From the NCBI GenBank assembly GCA_003676145.1, contig NAUB01000028.1, positions 1 to 64,000 of the forward strand: DNA of 64,000 bases, written 5' to 3'. This document shows, piece by piece, positions 1 through 9,801 of this stretch. The stretch's first letter is position 1, and each line of letters starts with the position of its first letter. The notes under the pieces are model-generated. The model did not search any database, was not told the DNA's origin, and saw only the letters and a program-made list of their open reading frames with translations. The DNA is from a gamma proteobacterium symbiont of Stewartia floridana. GTDB lineage: Bacteria > Pseudomonadota > Gammaproteobacteria > Chromatiales > Chromatiaceae. The translations under genes were made by a program, and so were the position numbers.

Positions 1-258
1 CCCTGTTGTGCCTGAAAAAGCGCCAATCAAGGCGCGAGGAGAGAGGTTTGGTGATTCCAAATGAACGACGAGCAACGCCGAGTGGCGCTTTTTCAGGCAC
101 AACCCCCCATATTGATGTTGAAGAGGGGGCTGGGGCTATTTTTCCGCCAACGGCGTTATCATTCGCTCATGTAGAACAACTACACGTCGCTCATTCTGCC
201 TTGCTGGACGAAAAAATAGCCCCAGCAGGGCCGATTGGATTCGTGTTAACAGGCCCTA
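1..258. repeat. Dispersed inverted-repeat element, long copy, cut by window edge
   Basis: Non-coding repeat. Bases 201-258 match the reverse complement of 24127-24184 at about 56 of 58 positions, including the outer end TTAACAGGCCCTA. The first bases (CCCTGTTGTGCCT) match the inner part of that same element. Between them lies DNA absent from the short copy, with a perfect 20-bp inverted repeat (5-24 against 84-103) and a second one (132-143 against 212-223, GGGGCTATTTTT). I read it as a longer family member whose left terminus is outside the window. It ends 9 bp before the ATG of the next gene, so it forms part of that operon's leader. Confidence 0.75.
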
Positions 259-267
259 AGGAACCGT

Positions 268-1698
268 ATGAGTGATTCAATGAATAAACCACTTGTGGTA
301 GATCTGGATGGAACGCTGATACAGACTGATCTGCTTGCCGAATCAGCGTTTGCCCTGATAAAGCAGAACTTTCTGTTTCTTTTCATGTTTCCAATTTGGC
401 TTTGGCAAGGCAAGGCAGTACTGAAACAGGAGATTGCTTCCAGGGTCGATATCGATGTCACGATTCTCCCTTACCAGCAGGAGTTTCTTGAGTTTCTCAA
501 GGGTGAACATGGGAATGGCCGTCGACTGGTACTTGCGACGGCGTCGAATCGGAAATATGCAGATGCCATCGCCGCCCATCTGGGGATTTTTCAGGATGTT
601 CTGTCGAGCAATGGGGAGGTCAATCTGTCGGGGGACCGCAAACTGCAACACCTGACCGAACTGTTCGGCAACAGCGGTTTCGCCTATGCGGGCAACGGTA
701 TGGTCGATATGAAGGTGTGGGCTGGTGCGGAATCAGCGATCCTGGTGAATCCTGAACGGGGTGTGAAAGATCAGGCACGGAGCCGGCATAAGGTCGATGG
801 GATCTTTGAAAGCAATAGTGACAACCGACTGAAAAACTACATCAAAGCACTTCGTCTGCATCAGTGGCTGAAGAATTTTCTGATATTCGTCCCCTTGTTG
901 ATGGCGCATAAATTCGGCGACATTGGCCTGCTCAAACAGGCGGTGTTGGGGTTTTTTGCCTTTGGTTTTTGCGCTTCCAGCGTCTATCTGCTGAATGATC
1001 TGCTCGATCTTGCGGATGACAGAAAGCACCCAACCAAGCGAAACCGGCCGTTCGCTGCAGGCACGGTCTCACTCATTCATGGCATTCTGCTGATTCCGGT
1101 ACTGCTGGTCACGGCCTTCTTGATTGCCCTGTTTCTGCCGATTGAATTTCTGATTGTGCTTGGATTGTACTATCTGATCACCGTCGCCTACTCCTTCTAT
1201 CTGAAACGTTTTGCGCCGATCGATGTGTTGACTCTGGCGAGTCTCTACACCACCCGTATCATCGCCGGTGCGGCAGCGGTATCGGTGATGCCCTCATTCT
1301 GGTTGCTGGCCTTTTCCATGTTTCTGTTTCTCAGTCTTGCTCTGGTGAAACGCTTTACCGAACTGCTGACCATGCAGCATCAGGCGAAAACCAAAACCCT
1401 TGGTCGTGGTTACATGACCACGGATCTGGAGACGCTTTCCCATTTCGGCAGTGCCAGTGCCTATCTGGCGGTTCTCGTATTGGCCTTGTATATCAACAGT
1501 GAACACGTAACAGGGCTCTACACCCATCCGGAAGTGATCTGGCTGCTCTGCCCGCTGCTGCTCTATCTGGTCACCCGGATCTGGTTGTTGGCTCGCCGGG
1601 GCAAGGTGGATGAAGATCCAGTGGTTTTTGTTATCCGGGACCGACACAGCCAATGGGTAGTCGGTATCGGTGCAATTTTACTCTGGTTGGCGATCTAG
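268..1698 (+). CDS. HAD-domain/UbiA prenyltransferase fusion (decaprenyl-phosphate phosphoribosyltransferase-like)
   Basis: The N-terminal part (residues 1-190) is a HAD phosphatase-like domain with motif I DLDGT (D12, D14). The rest (about 195-476) is a polytopic UbiA prenyltransferase with the Asp-rich motif NDLLDLADD at 243-251. In mycobacteria the UbiA relative Rv3806c attaches phosphoribose to decaprenyl phosphate, and the HAD part could then remove the 5-phosphate. That step order is inference. The next two genes are DprE1- and DprE2-like, which supports a lipid-linked ribose-to-arabinose pathway over ubiquinone synthesis. The ATG has an AAGGA-type ribosome site just after a dispersed repeat. 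Confidence 0.85.
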   Translation: MSDSMNKPLVVDLDGTLIQTDLLAESAFALIKQNFLFLFMFPIWLWQGKAVLKQEIASRVDIDVTILPYQQEFLEFLKGEHGNGRRLVLATASNRKYADAIAAHLGIFQDVLSSNGEVNLSGDRKLQHLTELFGNSGFAYAGNGMVDMKVWAGAESAILVNPERGVKDQARSRHKVDGIFESNSDNRLKNYIKALRLHQWLKNFLIFVPLLMAHKFGDIGLLKQAVLGFFAFGFCASSVYLLNDLLDLADDRKHPTKRNRPFAAGTVSLIHGILLIPVLLVTAFLIALFLPIEFLIVLGLYYLITVAYSFYLKRFAPIDVLTLASLYTTRIIAGAAAVSVMPSFWLLAFSMFLFLSLALVKRFTELLTMQHQAKTKTLGRGYMTTDLETLSHFGSASAYLAVLVLALYINSEHVTGLYTHPEVIWLLCPLLLYLVTRIWLLARRGKVDEDPVVFVIRDRHSQWVVGIGAILLWLAI

Positions 1699-1720
1699 TG
1701 CGGTTTCAATAGGTCCTAAT

Positions 1721-3043
1721 ATGACGAACAGAAGTTATCAATCCTGGGCAGGTTATCCTGTCGTCGAGCATGAAGCCCGTAAGATGAATTGGCAGACCGA
1801 TTCCCTGCCGCTGGAAGGTAGCGACGGCAAGAGCTTTCTACCTTACGGAAACGGCAGAAGTTACGGTGATGTGTGCCTGAATGATGGTGGCATTGTGGTC
1901 GATTGCCGCGGCTTGAATCACTTTATCGAATTCGATTCGGAGAACGGCATACTGCGTTGCGAAGCGGGGGTTACTCTTCAGGAGATCCTTCACTTTACTG
2001 TGCCAAAGGGGTGGTTTCTGTCGGTAACCCCCGGCACTCAGTTTGTCACGGTGGGTGGCGCAATTGCCAATGACGTACATGGTAAGAATCACCACAAAGC
2101 CGGTACCTTCGGTCAGCATGTCAACTGCTTCGAGTTACTGCGATCGGATGGTTCAAGGCGGCTCTGTTCAGCCGAGGAAAACGCCGAGTGGTATCAGGCC
2201 ACCATCGGTGGGTTGGGTTTGACCGGTGTCATAACCTGGGCTGAGATCCGGCTGCGCCCGGTTAAAAGTGCGTTGATCGATCAGGAAGTGATTCGCTACT
2301 CGAATCTTGCAGAGTTTTTCGAAATCGCCAAAGCATCCGACCAGGATTATGAGCATACCGTCGCCTGGATAGACTGCCTGGCGCAAGGGGATCAACTGGG
2401 ACGGGGCCTGTTTATCCGGGGTAACTACTCCGACACAGTGCAGAACCGTGCGGTCAGGCAACCGAAGCTGAATCTCACCGTACCGCTTGAGCCGCCGTTC
2501 ACACTGATCAATTCAATGACCCTGAAAATGTTCAATACGGTCTACTACAACAAACAGAGAAAGGATCAGGTCAAAAGCCAGGTCCACTACAAGCCCTTTT
2601 TCTATCCGCTGGATGCCATCTATCAATGGAACAGAATCTATGGATCGAAAGGCTTCTTCCAATACCAGTGCGCCTTACCGGTCGAGCATATGGAGGATGC
2701 AATGGGTGAGATTTTGCAAAGAATCAGTAAAGCGGGCCTGGGGTCGTTTCTAACGGTGTTGAAACTGTTCGGCGACAAGCCATCCCCAGGGTTGCTCTCA
2801 TTTCCCATGCCCGGGGCAACCCTAGCGCTCGATTTTCCAAACTATGGACAGAAAACATTGGATCTGCTGAATCAGCTTGATGAAGTGACCCGCTCTGTCG
2901 GCGGCCGGGTCAACCCATCCAAGGATGCGCGTATGTCGAGTGAGGATTTTCAGCATCATTTTGCCAACTGGCGGAAGATGGAGGATTATATCGATCCCCG
3001 TATTTCATCGAGTTTTTGGCGAAGGGTAACGGCAGAATCATGA
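1721..3043 (+). CDS. DprE1-like FAD-dependent decaprenylphosphoryl-ribose 2-oxidase
   Basis: A 440-aa flavoprotein of the DprE1/GulLO type. The FAD-binding stretch YGNGRSYGD is at 42-50 and HGKNHH at 120-125; both are hallmark DprE1 strings. The Lys equivalent to M. tuberculosis K418 is conserved (K401, in NPSKDAR). The cysteine hit by covalent DprE1 inhibitors (C387 there) aligns with Ala369 here. DprE1 oxidises the 2-OH of polyprenyl-phosphoryl ribose. An in-frame ATG at 1670 overlaps the upstream gene, but 1721 gives the family's usual N-terminus. The stop overlaps the next ATG (ATGA), so the two are translationally coupled. Confidence 0.88.
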   Translation: MTNRSYQSWAGYPVVEHEARKMNWQTDSLPLEGSDGKSFLPYGNGRSYGDVCLNDGGIVVDCRGLNHFIEFDSENGILRCEAGVTLQEILHFTVPKGWFLSVTPGTQFVTVGGAIANDVHGKNHHKAGTFGQHVNCFELLRSDGSRRLCSAEENAEWYQATIGGLGLTGVITWAEIRLRPVKSALIDQEVIRYSNLAEFFEIAKASDQDYEHTVAWIDCLAQGDQLGRGLFIRGNYSDTVQNRAVRQPKLNLTVPLEPPFTLINSMTLKMFNTVYYNKQRKDQVKSQVHYKPFFYPLDAIYQWNRIYGSKGFFQYQCALPVEHMEDAMGEILQRISKAGLGSFLTVLKLFGDKPSPGLLSFPMPGATLALDFPNYGQKTLDLLNQLDEVTRSVGGRVNPSKDARMSSEDFQHHFANWRKMEDYIDPRISSSFWRRVTAES

Positions 3044-3777
3044 GAAAAACATTGATCATTGGAGCGACCTCCGCGATCGCTCAGGACCTGGCAAAGTTGT
3101 TTGCTGAAGCGGGGGATGCGATCTGTCTTGTCGCACGCAGTGACAACAAGCTGAAGATTTTGGCGGATGACTTGCAGCTCAGGGGAGCCTCGTCAGTCGC
3201 CATGCAAAGCATGGATGTACTCGAGTATGAGCGCCATCAGTCGGTCATCGATAGCGCTGTGGAGGCGCTGGGTGGATTGGACCTGGTGGTCATCGCCCAT
3301 GGCACACTGCCGGATCAAGTAGCCTGTCAGGACTCACCCGATCTGACGAAAAAAGAGTTCGAGGTGAACGCCCTGACGACAATCTCCCTGTTGACGAACC
3401 TGGCAAACTATTTTGAAGCGCAGCAGAGGGGAAGCATCGTGGTGATCTCGTCGGTTGCCGGGGATCGTGGACGACAAAGCAACTATGTGTATGGTGCTGC
3501 GAAGGGTGCCGTGACAATTTTCCTGCAGGGATTACGTAACAGGCTCACTAAATCGGGAGTCAACGTTCTGACGGTCAAACCCGGTTTTGTGGATACGCCG
3601 ATGACGGCGGACTTCCCCAAAGGCGCCCTATGGGCGTCATCGGAGAAAGTCGCGCAGGATATCAATAAGGCGATCGATAGACAGAAGAGTATTGCCTATG
3701 TACCCTGGTTCTGGCGCTACATCATGCTGATCATCAAATCCATACCGGAAATGGTGTTCAAGAAATTGTCGCTGTAA
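3040..3777 (+). CDS. DprE2-like short-chain dehydrogenase
   Basis: A 245-aa SDR with the nucleotide-binding turn GATSAIA at 8-14, N110, S138 and the catalytic YGAAK at 151-155. As partner of a DprE1-like oxidase it would reduce the 2-keto intermediate to polyprenyl-phosphoryl arabinose with NAD(P)H. I chose the ATG that overlaps the dprE1-like stop by four bases. A more upstream start would add eight residues inside the previous gene. The hydrophobic C-terminus (about 220-240) may sit on the membrane. The SDR fold is certain; the substrate rests on gene order. Confidence 0.85.
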   Translation: MRKTLIIGATSAIAQDLAKLFAEAGDAICLVARSDNKLKILADDLQLRGASSVAMQSMDVLEYERHQSVIDSAVEALGGLDLVVIAHGTLPDQVACQDSPDLTKKEFEVNALTTISLLTNLANYFEAQQRGSIVVISSVAGDRGRQSNYVYGAAKGAVTIFLQGLRNRLTKSGVNVLTVKPGFVDTPMTADFPKGALWASSEKVAQDINKAIDRQKSIAYVPWFWRYIMLIIKSIPEMVFKKLSL

Positions 3778-3870
3778 CGGCTCCTGGCGTTTATTCAGTC
3801 TATCCGTTCGATTCTGCAACGCTCAGAGGATTCAACAGCGCCAACGGATTCCTATGACGCCTTGGCTTTT

Positions 3871-5331
3871 TTACAGCGGAAGGTGGTGAAGCCAGATTTC
3901 GTCCATGCCGGTATGTGGTATATGCCAGGAGAGGGCATACAGAATCAGCAGGAATAGGATGCCAAGATAGAGTATCAGACTGCTGAAATTACCTTTTGAT
4001 ATCACCCCATCAATATAACCACCGGCTCTCGCAACAAGCGCTTTGGGGTTCACCTCAGTGGCTGGATTGATCAACAGTATGACCAGCAGGGATACCAGGT
4101 GAATGTGCAGGAATCGACCCCAGTCGATGGCAACGATAAACAGCGGGATGGTGCCCAGGATGCTGCTCAGGATAAGCAGGGAAGCGAGCCAGTTGTGCTT
4201 GATAAACTGAAACCTGTTGAGGATGGGAACAAAGGCCAGCAGTGCGAGTAGCAGACAGGTTGCATACTTTAAAAAGTACCCCTGATTCTGTATGCCGTCA
4301 CGTACTGCGTTCAGACCATACTCAGTCGAGCGCGCCAGCGCCGATATGGCACCTTCCGTCTTGCAGTGATGTACCGCGTGTGGATTGAGTGAGTCGCAAA
4401 TGATCTCGACATGCTGGTTGCTGCCAGCGTGGGTAACGGCGGCATAGAAAGCCGCAATCGAGAAGGCCAGCAGAATCCCTATCAGCAGATCGGGCTTTAG
4501 CGATCGATTCGTGCTGGCCACATAGATCGACAGAAAGTAGGGCAGGAAAACGGCTAACATCTCATGACTCAGGATCAAAACCGGATAGACCAGCATGACC
4601 AGAACCGTGCTGGTTCTGATGGCGAATTGGCTGGTCGTTATGGCTAACCAGCTAAACAGTGGGAGCAGTGCCAGGTAGAGTATCTCTTTCCTGAAGCCCC
4701 CTTGCAGGTCGTGCAGATGAAAGGCGAAGATAAATGGCGAGACGATGAGCAGTAAAAAAGGCAACAGGCTCTCTTGTCTTCGCAGCAACAGCCCCAGAAA
4801 CAGGAAAAAGGCGAAGTAACAGACAATTTGTGTCAGTAATACATAGATCGCCGGTTCTGTTCCTGTGGTCTTCCAGAGCCAGAGATAGGCTTCGCCAAGT
4901 AGCCCCCTTCTTACGAATCCCGCCTGGTAGTTGATCAGCCAGTCGCCAATCCGCCAGTTGTTATTGTCGATATAGCCCTGCATGCCGAGATAGAAAGTGA
5001 TCAGGCAGAGTAAAGAGATATAGATAAAAAGGTAGAGATCGGTCAATCGGAAGGGCTTGATACGATTTTCCACCTTGAAAATCCAGTTCAGAATCGGTGA
5101 GCCCAGTGTCAACAGAATCGCCAGGGTCAATGCCAATCTGATGAACGTATCATAAAGCGCGTAATACTCCTCGAATGTAACGTGTGACTGTCCTTGAATC
5201 AGCCGATTGAAGACAGACGCATTACCGTCATAGATCGCCTTAATTATTTCATGACCAAACAGCCACGCCAGGATCAGGCCGGACCACATGACCAGCAGCA
5301 ATAAATAGTGATTTCTACTCAAATTGAACAT
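3871..5331 (-). CDS. Polytopic membrane protein, GT-C-like, function unknown
   Basis: About 486 residues with ten or more hydrophobic segments. Conserved-looking motifs lie between them: INYQAGFVRRGLLGE near 155, FRKEIL, LSHEML, and DWGRFLHIH near 405. Such architecture is common among uncharacterised envelope-polysaccharide membrane proteins and GT-C glycosyltransferases. I cannot assign a substrate. It converges on the DprE-like operon with about 90 bp between the stops, so it could be the transferase that uses the lipid-linked pentose, but opposite strands make this only suggestive. The ATG at 5331 is preferred to a TTG one codon upstream. Confidence 0.7.
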   Translation of the reverse strand: MFNLSRNHYLLLLVMWSGLILAWLFGHEIIKAIYDGNASVFNRLIQGQSHVTFEEYYALYDTFIRLALTLAILLTLGSPILNWIFKVENRIKPFRLTDLYLFIYISLLCLITFYLGMQGYIDNNNWRIGDWLINYQAGFVRRGLLGEAYLWLWKTTGTEPAIYVLLTQIVCYFAFFLFLGLLLRRQESLLPFLLLIVSPFIFAFHLHDLQGGFRKEILYLALLPLFSWLAITTSQFAIRTSTVLVMLVYPVLILSHEMLAVFLPYFLSIYVASTNRSLKPDLLIGILLAFSIAAFYAAVTHAGSNQHVEIICDSLNPHAVHHCKTEGAISALARSTEYGLNAVRDGIQNQGYFLKYATCLLLALLAFVPILNRFQFIKHNWLASLLILSSILGTIPLFIVAIDWGRFLHIHLVSLLVILLINPATEVNPKALVARAGGYIDGVISKGNFSSLILYLGILFLLILYALSWHIPHTGMDEIWLHHLPL

Positions 5332-6017
5332 CAAACTGCTCTACCCCAAACAGTAAAATACTGATTTAACAGATCCTGTTGTGCTGTTACATATAAACCG
5401 ACTTCCGCTTATTAATCCACTGTTACCTGTATACATTCCATTGACTCGGAAAAAATGCCCTGCTGGAGTCACTGAACGATCTGCCATGAGTGCTGATACC
5501 TGAGGCCATGCAGTTGATAATCCAGAGACACGATCTTCAGCGGGATGATAATCAATTCTGATTCAGAGGTCCCTGCAGCTCATACCCCGAAATGTTACTG
5601 GCATAATGCCTGATGACGATTCGGATTGTACTCTGTTAGCCGATAATCAGAGAACCATTCGTCTCATTTCAACCGATACCTGTATGAATAGCCTCTCTAC
5701 CTGTCTCAAGCCTCGGTCTGGAAATTTCTAGTGTTGCTCTCTGTTCTCTACTGACGCTCTGCGACCATGAAACCTGAGCCAGCCCATGGCTATGGGTCGG
5801 TGGACATTATAAACATCCACATCTGGCCCGGATGTTAAATATTTACGCTCAAGATATCGGACGGATTTGGCTCGATGGGCTCTCAGTAACCATGTCCCCC
5901 ATTAAATGAGATAGGGCCTCCCCAAAGGATTGTGATGAAACTCGTCTGGCATGCTAAATAATAAAAAGCTAATATAAGAAAATACTTACTTTACACATTT
6001 GATCAGGGCGTTCCACC
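5332..6017. other. Intergenic region upstream of soeA
   Basis: A divergent promoter region of about 690 bp between the membrane-protein gene and soeA. I see no convincing ORF, RNA or repeat. The final 100 bases before soeA are AT-rich and probably hold its promoter, but I could not pick a clear -35/-10 pair. Confidence 0.5.
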
Positions 6018-8927
6018 ATGCAGGACCCGACAAAACAGTCAGACAGCGACCTAGGCCGTGTCGAAATCAAAGAGACGACCTGTTACATGTGCGCTTGCCG
6101 TTGCGGCATCCGGGTTACCCTGCGTGATGGGGAAGTGCGTCATATCGAGGGGAATCCCAATCACCCTTTGAACAAAGGGGTAATCTGCGCCAAGGGCTCC
6201 TCCGGAATCATGAAGCAGTACTCCCCGGCCAGACTGACCAAACCTCTGCTGCGCAAACCGGGAGCGGAGCGTGGTGATTCCGATTTTGAGGAGATCTCCT
6301 GGGAAAAGGCCTTCGATCTGATCGAAGAGCGCCTGGGAAAGATACGTGCAGACGATCCCAAGCGGTTTGCCCTGTTCACCGGACGGGATCAGATGCAGGC
6401 CCTGACAGGCCTGTTCGCCAAACAGTTCGGTACCCCCAACTATGCTGCCCATGGGGGCTTCTGCTCGGTGAACATGGCGGCTGGGCTGATCTATACCATC
6501 GGTGGCTCTTTCTGGGAGTTTGGCGGGCCGGATCTGGAGCGCTCAAAACTGTTCATCATGATTGGCACAGCGGAGGATCACCACTCCAATCCGATGAAGA
6601 TCGCCCTGGCGGATTTCAAGCGACGTGGTGGACGATTCATCTCCATCAATCCGATCCGCACCGGTTATTCAGCGATCGCTGATGAGTGGGTGCCGATCAA
6701 GCCGGGTACCGATGGCGCGTTACTGTTGGCCATCATCCGTGAATTGATCCAGCAAGGGCTCTATGATCGTGAGTTTTTGATCAAATACACCAACTCCGCC
6801 GAGTTGGTGGTGGATGATCCTGAGCGGGATGACCATGGCCTGTTTCGTCGCTTCGAAACCCATGTGGAAGAGGGCTGTTTCGATCCGGAGAACAAACTCT
6901 GGTGGGACCGGGAGCTGGATCGGGAGATCTCCACCCATACCCCTGGCACCGACCCACGTCTGCTCGGCAGTTTCACACTGGAGGATGGTACAAAGGTAAA
7001 ACCGGCCTTTCAGTTGCTGAAGGAGCGCGTCGAGGAGTACACCGTCGAATGGGCGGAGGATATCACCGGGATTCCGGCAGAGACCATCAAGCGGCTGGCG
7101 CATGAAATGGGTGTGGTTGCCAGGGACCAGAAGATCGAGTTGCCGATCCAATGGACCGACAGCTGGGGTAATGATCATGAGAGTGTGACCGGTAATCCGG
7201 TCTCGTTTCATGCCATGCGTGGACTGGCGGCGCACTCCAACGGTTTTCAGGCGATTCGCTCCCTGGGCATTCTGATGACCATTCTGGGGACCGTTGACCG
7301 GCCGGGTGGTTTTCGCCATAAAGCGCCTTTTCCGAGGCCCATACCCCCGTGCCCCAAGCCACCCAATTCTCCTGAGGGAGTCCAGCCCAATACCCCGCTG
7401 GATGGCATGCCCCTGGGCTGGCCTTCGAAACCGGACGACCTGTTCGTCGATGAGCAGGGAGAGGCGGTACGGATCGACAAGGCGTTCTCCTGGGAATACC
7501 CCCTGTCGGTGCATGGTCTGATGCACAATGTGATCACCAACGCCTGGCGCGGTGACCCCTATCCCATCGATACCCTGCTGCTGTTCATGGCCAACATGGC
7601 CTGGAACTCCTCCATGAACACGGAAAATGTTCGGGATATGCTGAAGGATAAGGATGACAACGGAGAGTATAAGATTCCGTTCATCATCGTTGCCGACGCG
7701 TTTCAGTCGGAGACCGTGGCCTTTGCCGATCTGGTGTTGCCTGACACCACCTATCTGGAGCGACATGATGCGATGTCGATGCTCGACCGGCCGATATCAG
7801 AATTCGACGGCCCGGTGGACTCGGTACGTATCCCGGTGATGCCCCCGAAAGGGGAGTGTAAGCCTTTTCAGGAGGTGCTGATCGAGCTGGGCAGCCGACT
7901 CGGTCTGCCGGCATTCGTCAAACAGGATGGCAGCCGCAAGTTTCGCGACTATCCGGACTTTATCACCAACTATGAGAGTTCCCCCGGATCCGGGATCGGA
8001 TTTCTCGCCGGTTGGCGGGGGAAGGGTGGAGAGAAGTTCCTCAAAGGGGAGCCCAATCCTCGCCAGTGGGAGATGTACCAGAAGAACGGTTGCGTCTACC
8101 ACCATGAACTGCCGAAATCCTACCAGTACATGCGGAACTGGAATCAGGGCTATCTGGAGTGGGCCAGGGCGCATGGCATGACCCGCTATGTGGAGCCAAT
8201 CACTCTGCACCTCTATTCCGAAGTGCTGCAGCGATTCCGCCTTGCGGCGCAGGGTAAGTCATCCGGTAAGCAACCACCGGAGCGGTTGCGCAAACGGGTC
8301 ATCAGCCATTTTGATCCACTGCCTTTCTATACCGCGCCACTGGAGCACAAACTGATCGACTCGAGACAGTATCAGATCAGCGCTTTGACTCAGCGCCCGA
8401 TGGCCATGTACCACTCCTGGGATTCGCAAAACGCCTGGTTGCGCCAGATTCATACCCACAACTACCTGTTCGTCAATCCCAAGCTGGCGGAGGCCAATGG
8501 CTTTGGCGATGGCGACTGGATCTGGGTCGAATCACCGACCAACAAAGTGCGCTGTATGGCGCGCCTCTCGGAAGCGGTGGAACCCACCACGGTGTGGACC
8601 TGGAATGCCATCGGCAAGGCGGCTGGCGCCTGGGGTTTGAGCGAGAAGGCGAATGAGTCGCAAAAGGGATTTCTGCTCAACCATCTGATCTCCGAGGAGC
8701 TGCCGCCCTGTGATGCCGGGGAGTTTATGTCGAATTCCGACCCTGTTACCGGCCAGGCCGCCTGGTTCGATGTGCGGGTGAAGATCTACCCGGCCGGTGA
8801 GGATGAGCCCAAGGTCACCTCGCCTCAATTCAAGGTGCAGAAAAAAGTGCCGGGCCAGGATCCTCAGCGGGGCCGGTGGCAGGCCTACTTCGCCGGTATG
8901 TTCCGGCGTAAGCACAAACTTGACTGA
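6018..8927 (+). CDS. soeA: Sulfite dehydrogenase (quinone) catalytic subunit SoeA
   Basis: A 969-aa molybdopterin oxidoreductase of the DMSO reductase family. The N-terminal [4Fe-4S] site uses C22, C25, C29 and C57; the bis-MGD binding regions follow, with a C-terminal dinucleotide-binding domain from about 800. No Tat signal is present, as expected for the cytoplasmic Soe enzyme and unlike exported DMSO or polysulfide reductases. The order catalytic subunit, four-cluster ferredoxin subunit and NrfD/DmsC-type anchor matches soeABC of purple sulfur bacteria. It would oxidise sulfite to sulfate and pass electrons to quinone. A reductase role (PsrABC-like) is the alternative. Confidence 0.88.
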   Translation: MQDPTKQSDSDLGRVEIKETTCYMCACRCGIRVTLRDGEVRHIEGNPNHPLNKGVICAKGSSGIMKQYSPARLTKPLLRKPGAERGDSDFEEISWEKAFDLIEERLGKIRADDPKRFALFTGRDQMQALTGLFAKQFGTPNYAAHGGFCSVNMAAGLIYTIGGSFWEFGGPDLERSKLFIMIGTAEDHHSNPMKIALADFKRRGGRFISINPIRTGYSAIADEWVPIKPGTDGALLLAIIRELIQQGLYDREFLIKYTNSAELVVDDPERDDHGLFRRFETHVEEGCFDPENKLWWDRELDREISTHTPGTDPRLLGSFTLEDGTKVKPAFQLLKERVEEYTVEWAEDITGIPAETIKRLAHEMGVVARDQKIELPIQWTDSWGNDHESVTGNPVSFHAMRGLAAHSNGFQAIRSLGILMTILGTVDRPGGFRHKAPFPRPIPPCPKPPNSPEGVQPNTPLDGMPLGWPSKPDDLFVDEQGEAVRIDKAFSWEYPLSVHGLMHNVITNAWRGDPYPIDTLLLFMANMAWNSSMNTENVRDMLKDKDDNGEYKIPFIIVADAFQSETVAFADLVLPDTTYLERHDAMSMLDRPISEFDGPVDSVRIPVMPPKGECKPFQEVLIELGSRLGLPAFVKQDGSRKFRDYPDFITNYESSPGSGIGFLAGWRGKGGEKFLKGEPNPRQWEMYQKNGCVYHHELPKSYQYMRNWNQGYLEWARAHGMTRYVEPITLHLYSEVLQRFRLAAQGKSSGKQPPERLRKRVISHFDPLPFYTAPLEHKLIDSRQYQISALTQRPMAMYHSWDSQNAWLRQIHTHNYLFVNPKLAEANGFGDGDWIWVESPTNKVRCMARLSEAVEPTTVWTWNAIGKAAGAWGLSEKANESQKGFLLNHLISEELPPCDAGEFMSNSDPVTGQAAWFDVRVKIYPAGEDEPKVTSPQFKVQKKVPGQDPQRGRWQAYFAGMFRRKHKLD

Positions 8928-8950
8928 ATGATTTAACGAGTGGTTTTAAC

Positions 8951-9676
8951 ATGACACAACTTGCACTTGTCATCGATCTAAACGTCTGTGTCGGCTGTCA
9001 CGCCTGTGTGACCAGTTGCAAAGAGTGGAACACCTCCGGTTGGGCCGGCCCGATGACCGACCAGCGTCCCTATGGGGAGGACCCAACCGGCACCTTCTTC
9101 AATCGGGTGCAGACCTATGAGGCGGGTGTCTTTCCACATACCGAGACCTATCACTTTCCAAAGTCCTGTCTGCATTGTGAGGATCCGCCCTGCGTACCGG
9201 TCTGCCCCACCGGCGCTTCCTACAAACGGGAAGACAATGGGGTGGTGCTGGTCGACTATGACAAGTGTATCGGTTGCAAGTACTGCTCCTGGGCCTGCCC
9301 CTACGGTGCGCGGGAGATCGATGAAAAGCAGCGGGTGATGAAAAAGTGCACTTTGTGTATCGATCGCATTACCGATATGAGCCTGCCCGAGTCGGAGCGT
9401 AAGCCGGCCTGTGTACTGGCCTGTCCGACAAGTGCGCGGCTGTTCGGTGATGTGCACGATTCGGATTCCGAAGTCTCCGTGGCGATCCGTGAGCAGGGTG
9501 GCTATGCCCTGCAGCCCGAGTGGGGGACAAAGCCTGCCAACCACTATCTGCCACGTCGCAAGACGCGTATTCAGATCCATGAGGATGAGCTGGTTCGGGC
9601 CGACAACCCATTGAAGAAAGAGCAGTTGCCCAGTCTGCCTGAGGGTGGTGAGACGCTGGACGATGTGGCCTGGTAA
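8951..9676 (+). CDS. soeB: Sulfite dehydrogenase iron-sulfur subunit SoeB
   Basis: A 241-aa ferredoxin-type electron-transfer subunit with four cysteine groups. The first is C13, C16, C19, C23. The others are the CLHCEDPPCVPVCP group, the CIGCKYCSWACP group, and a split CTLC ... CVLACP group, enough for four [4Fe-4S] clusters. It lies 23 bp after soeA and has no signal peptide, consistent with a cytoplasmic SoeAB module docked on SoeC. It relays electrons from the molybdenum site to the membrane quinone. Confidence 0.9.
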   Translation: MTQLALVIDLNVCVGCHACVTSCKEWNTSGWAGPMTDQRPYGEDPTGTFFNRVQTYEAGVFPHTETYHFPKSCLHCEDPPCVPVCPTGASYKREDNGVVLVDYDKCIGCKYCSWACPYGAREIDEKQRVMKKCTLCIDRITDMSLPESERKPACVLACPTSARLFGDVHDSDSEVSVAIREQGGYALQPEWGTKPANHYLPRRKTRIQIHEDELVRADNPLKKEQLPSLPEGGETLDDVAW

Positions 9677-9801
9677 TCGGCACTGGTGGGTATTGGATTA
9701 TGTTACTGAAGCAACCCAGGTCAAAGGTCGACAAGCGCAGCGCTGTGAGGTCGTCTTCTGTTGAGTCGCTTCAGGCTATTTGAGTTTTTGGAGAGTTTAT
9801 T

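Noticed and set aside
6-275. 89-codon frame covering the first repeat, with DEKIAPAGPIG and similar strings
   Set aside because: It is a translation of the dispersed repeat; the same string appears from the short copy at 24127-24184. No ribosome site, and it overlaps the start of the real gene.
6720-7766. 348-codon minus-strand frame inside soeA
   Set aside because: Antisense shadow of a GC-rich gene with strong codon bias; no protein family resemblance.
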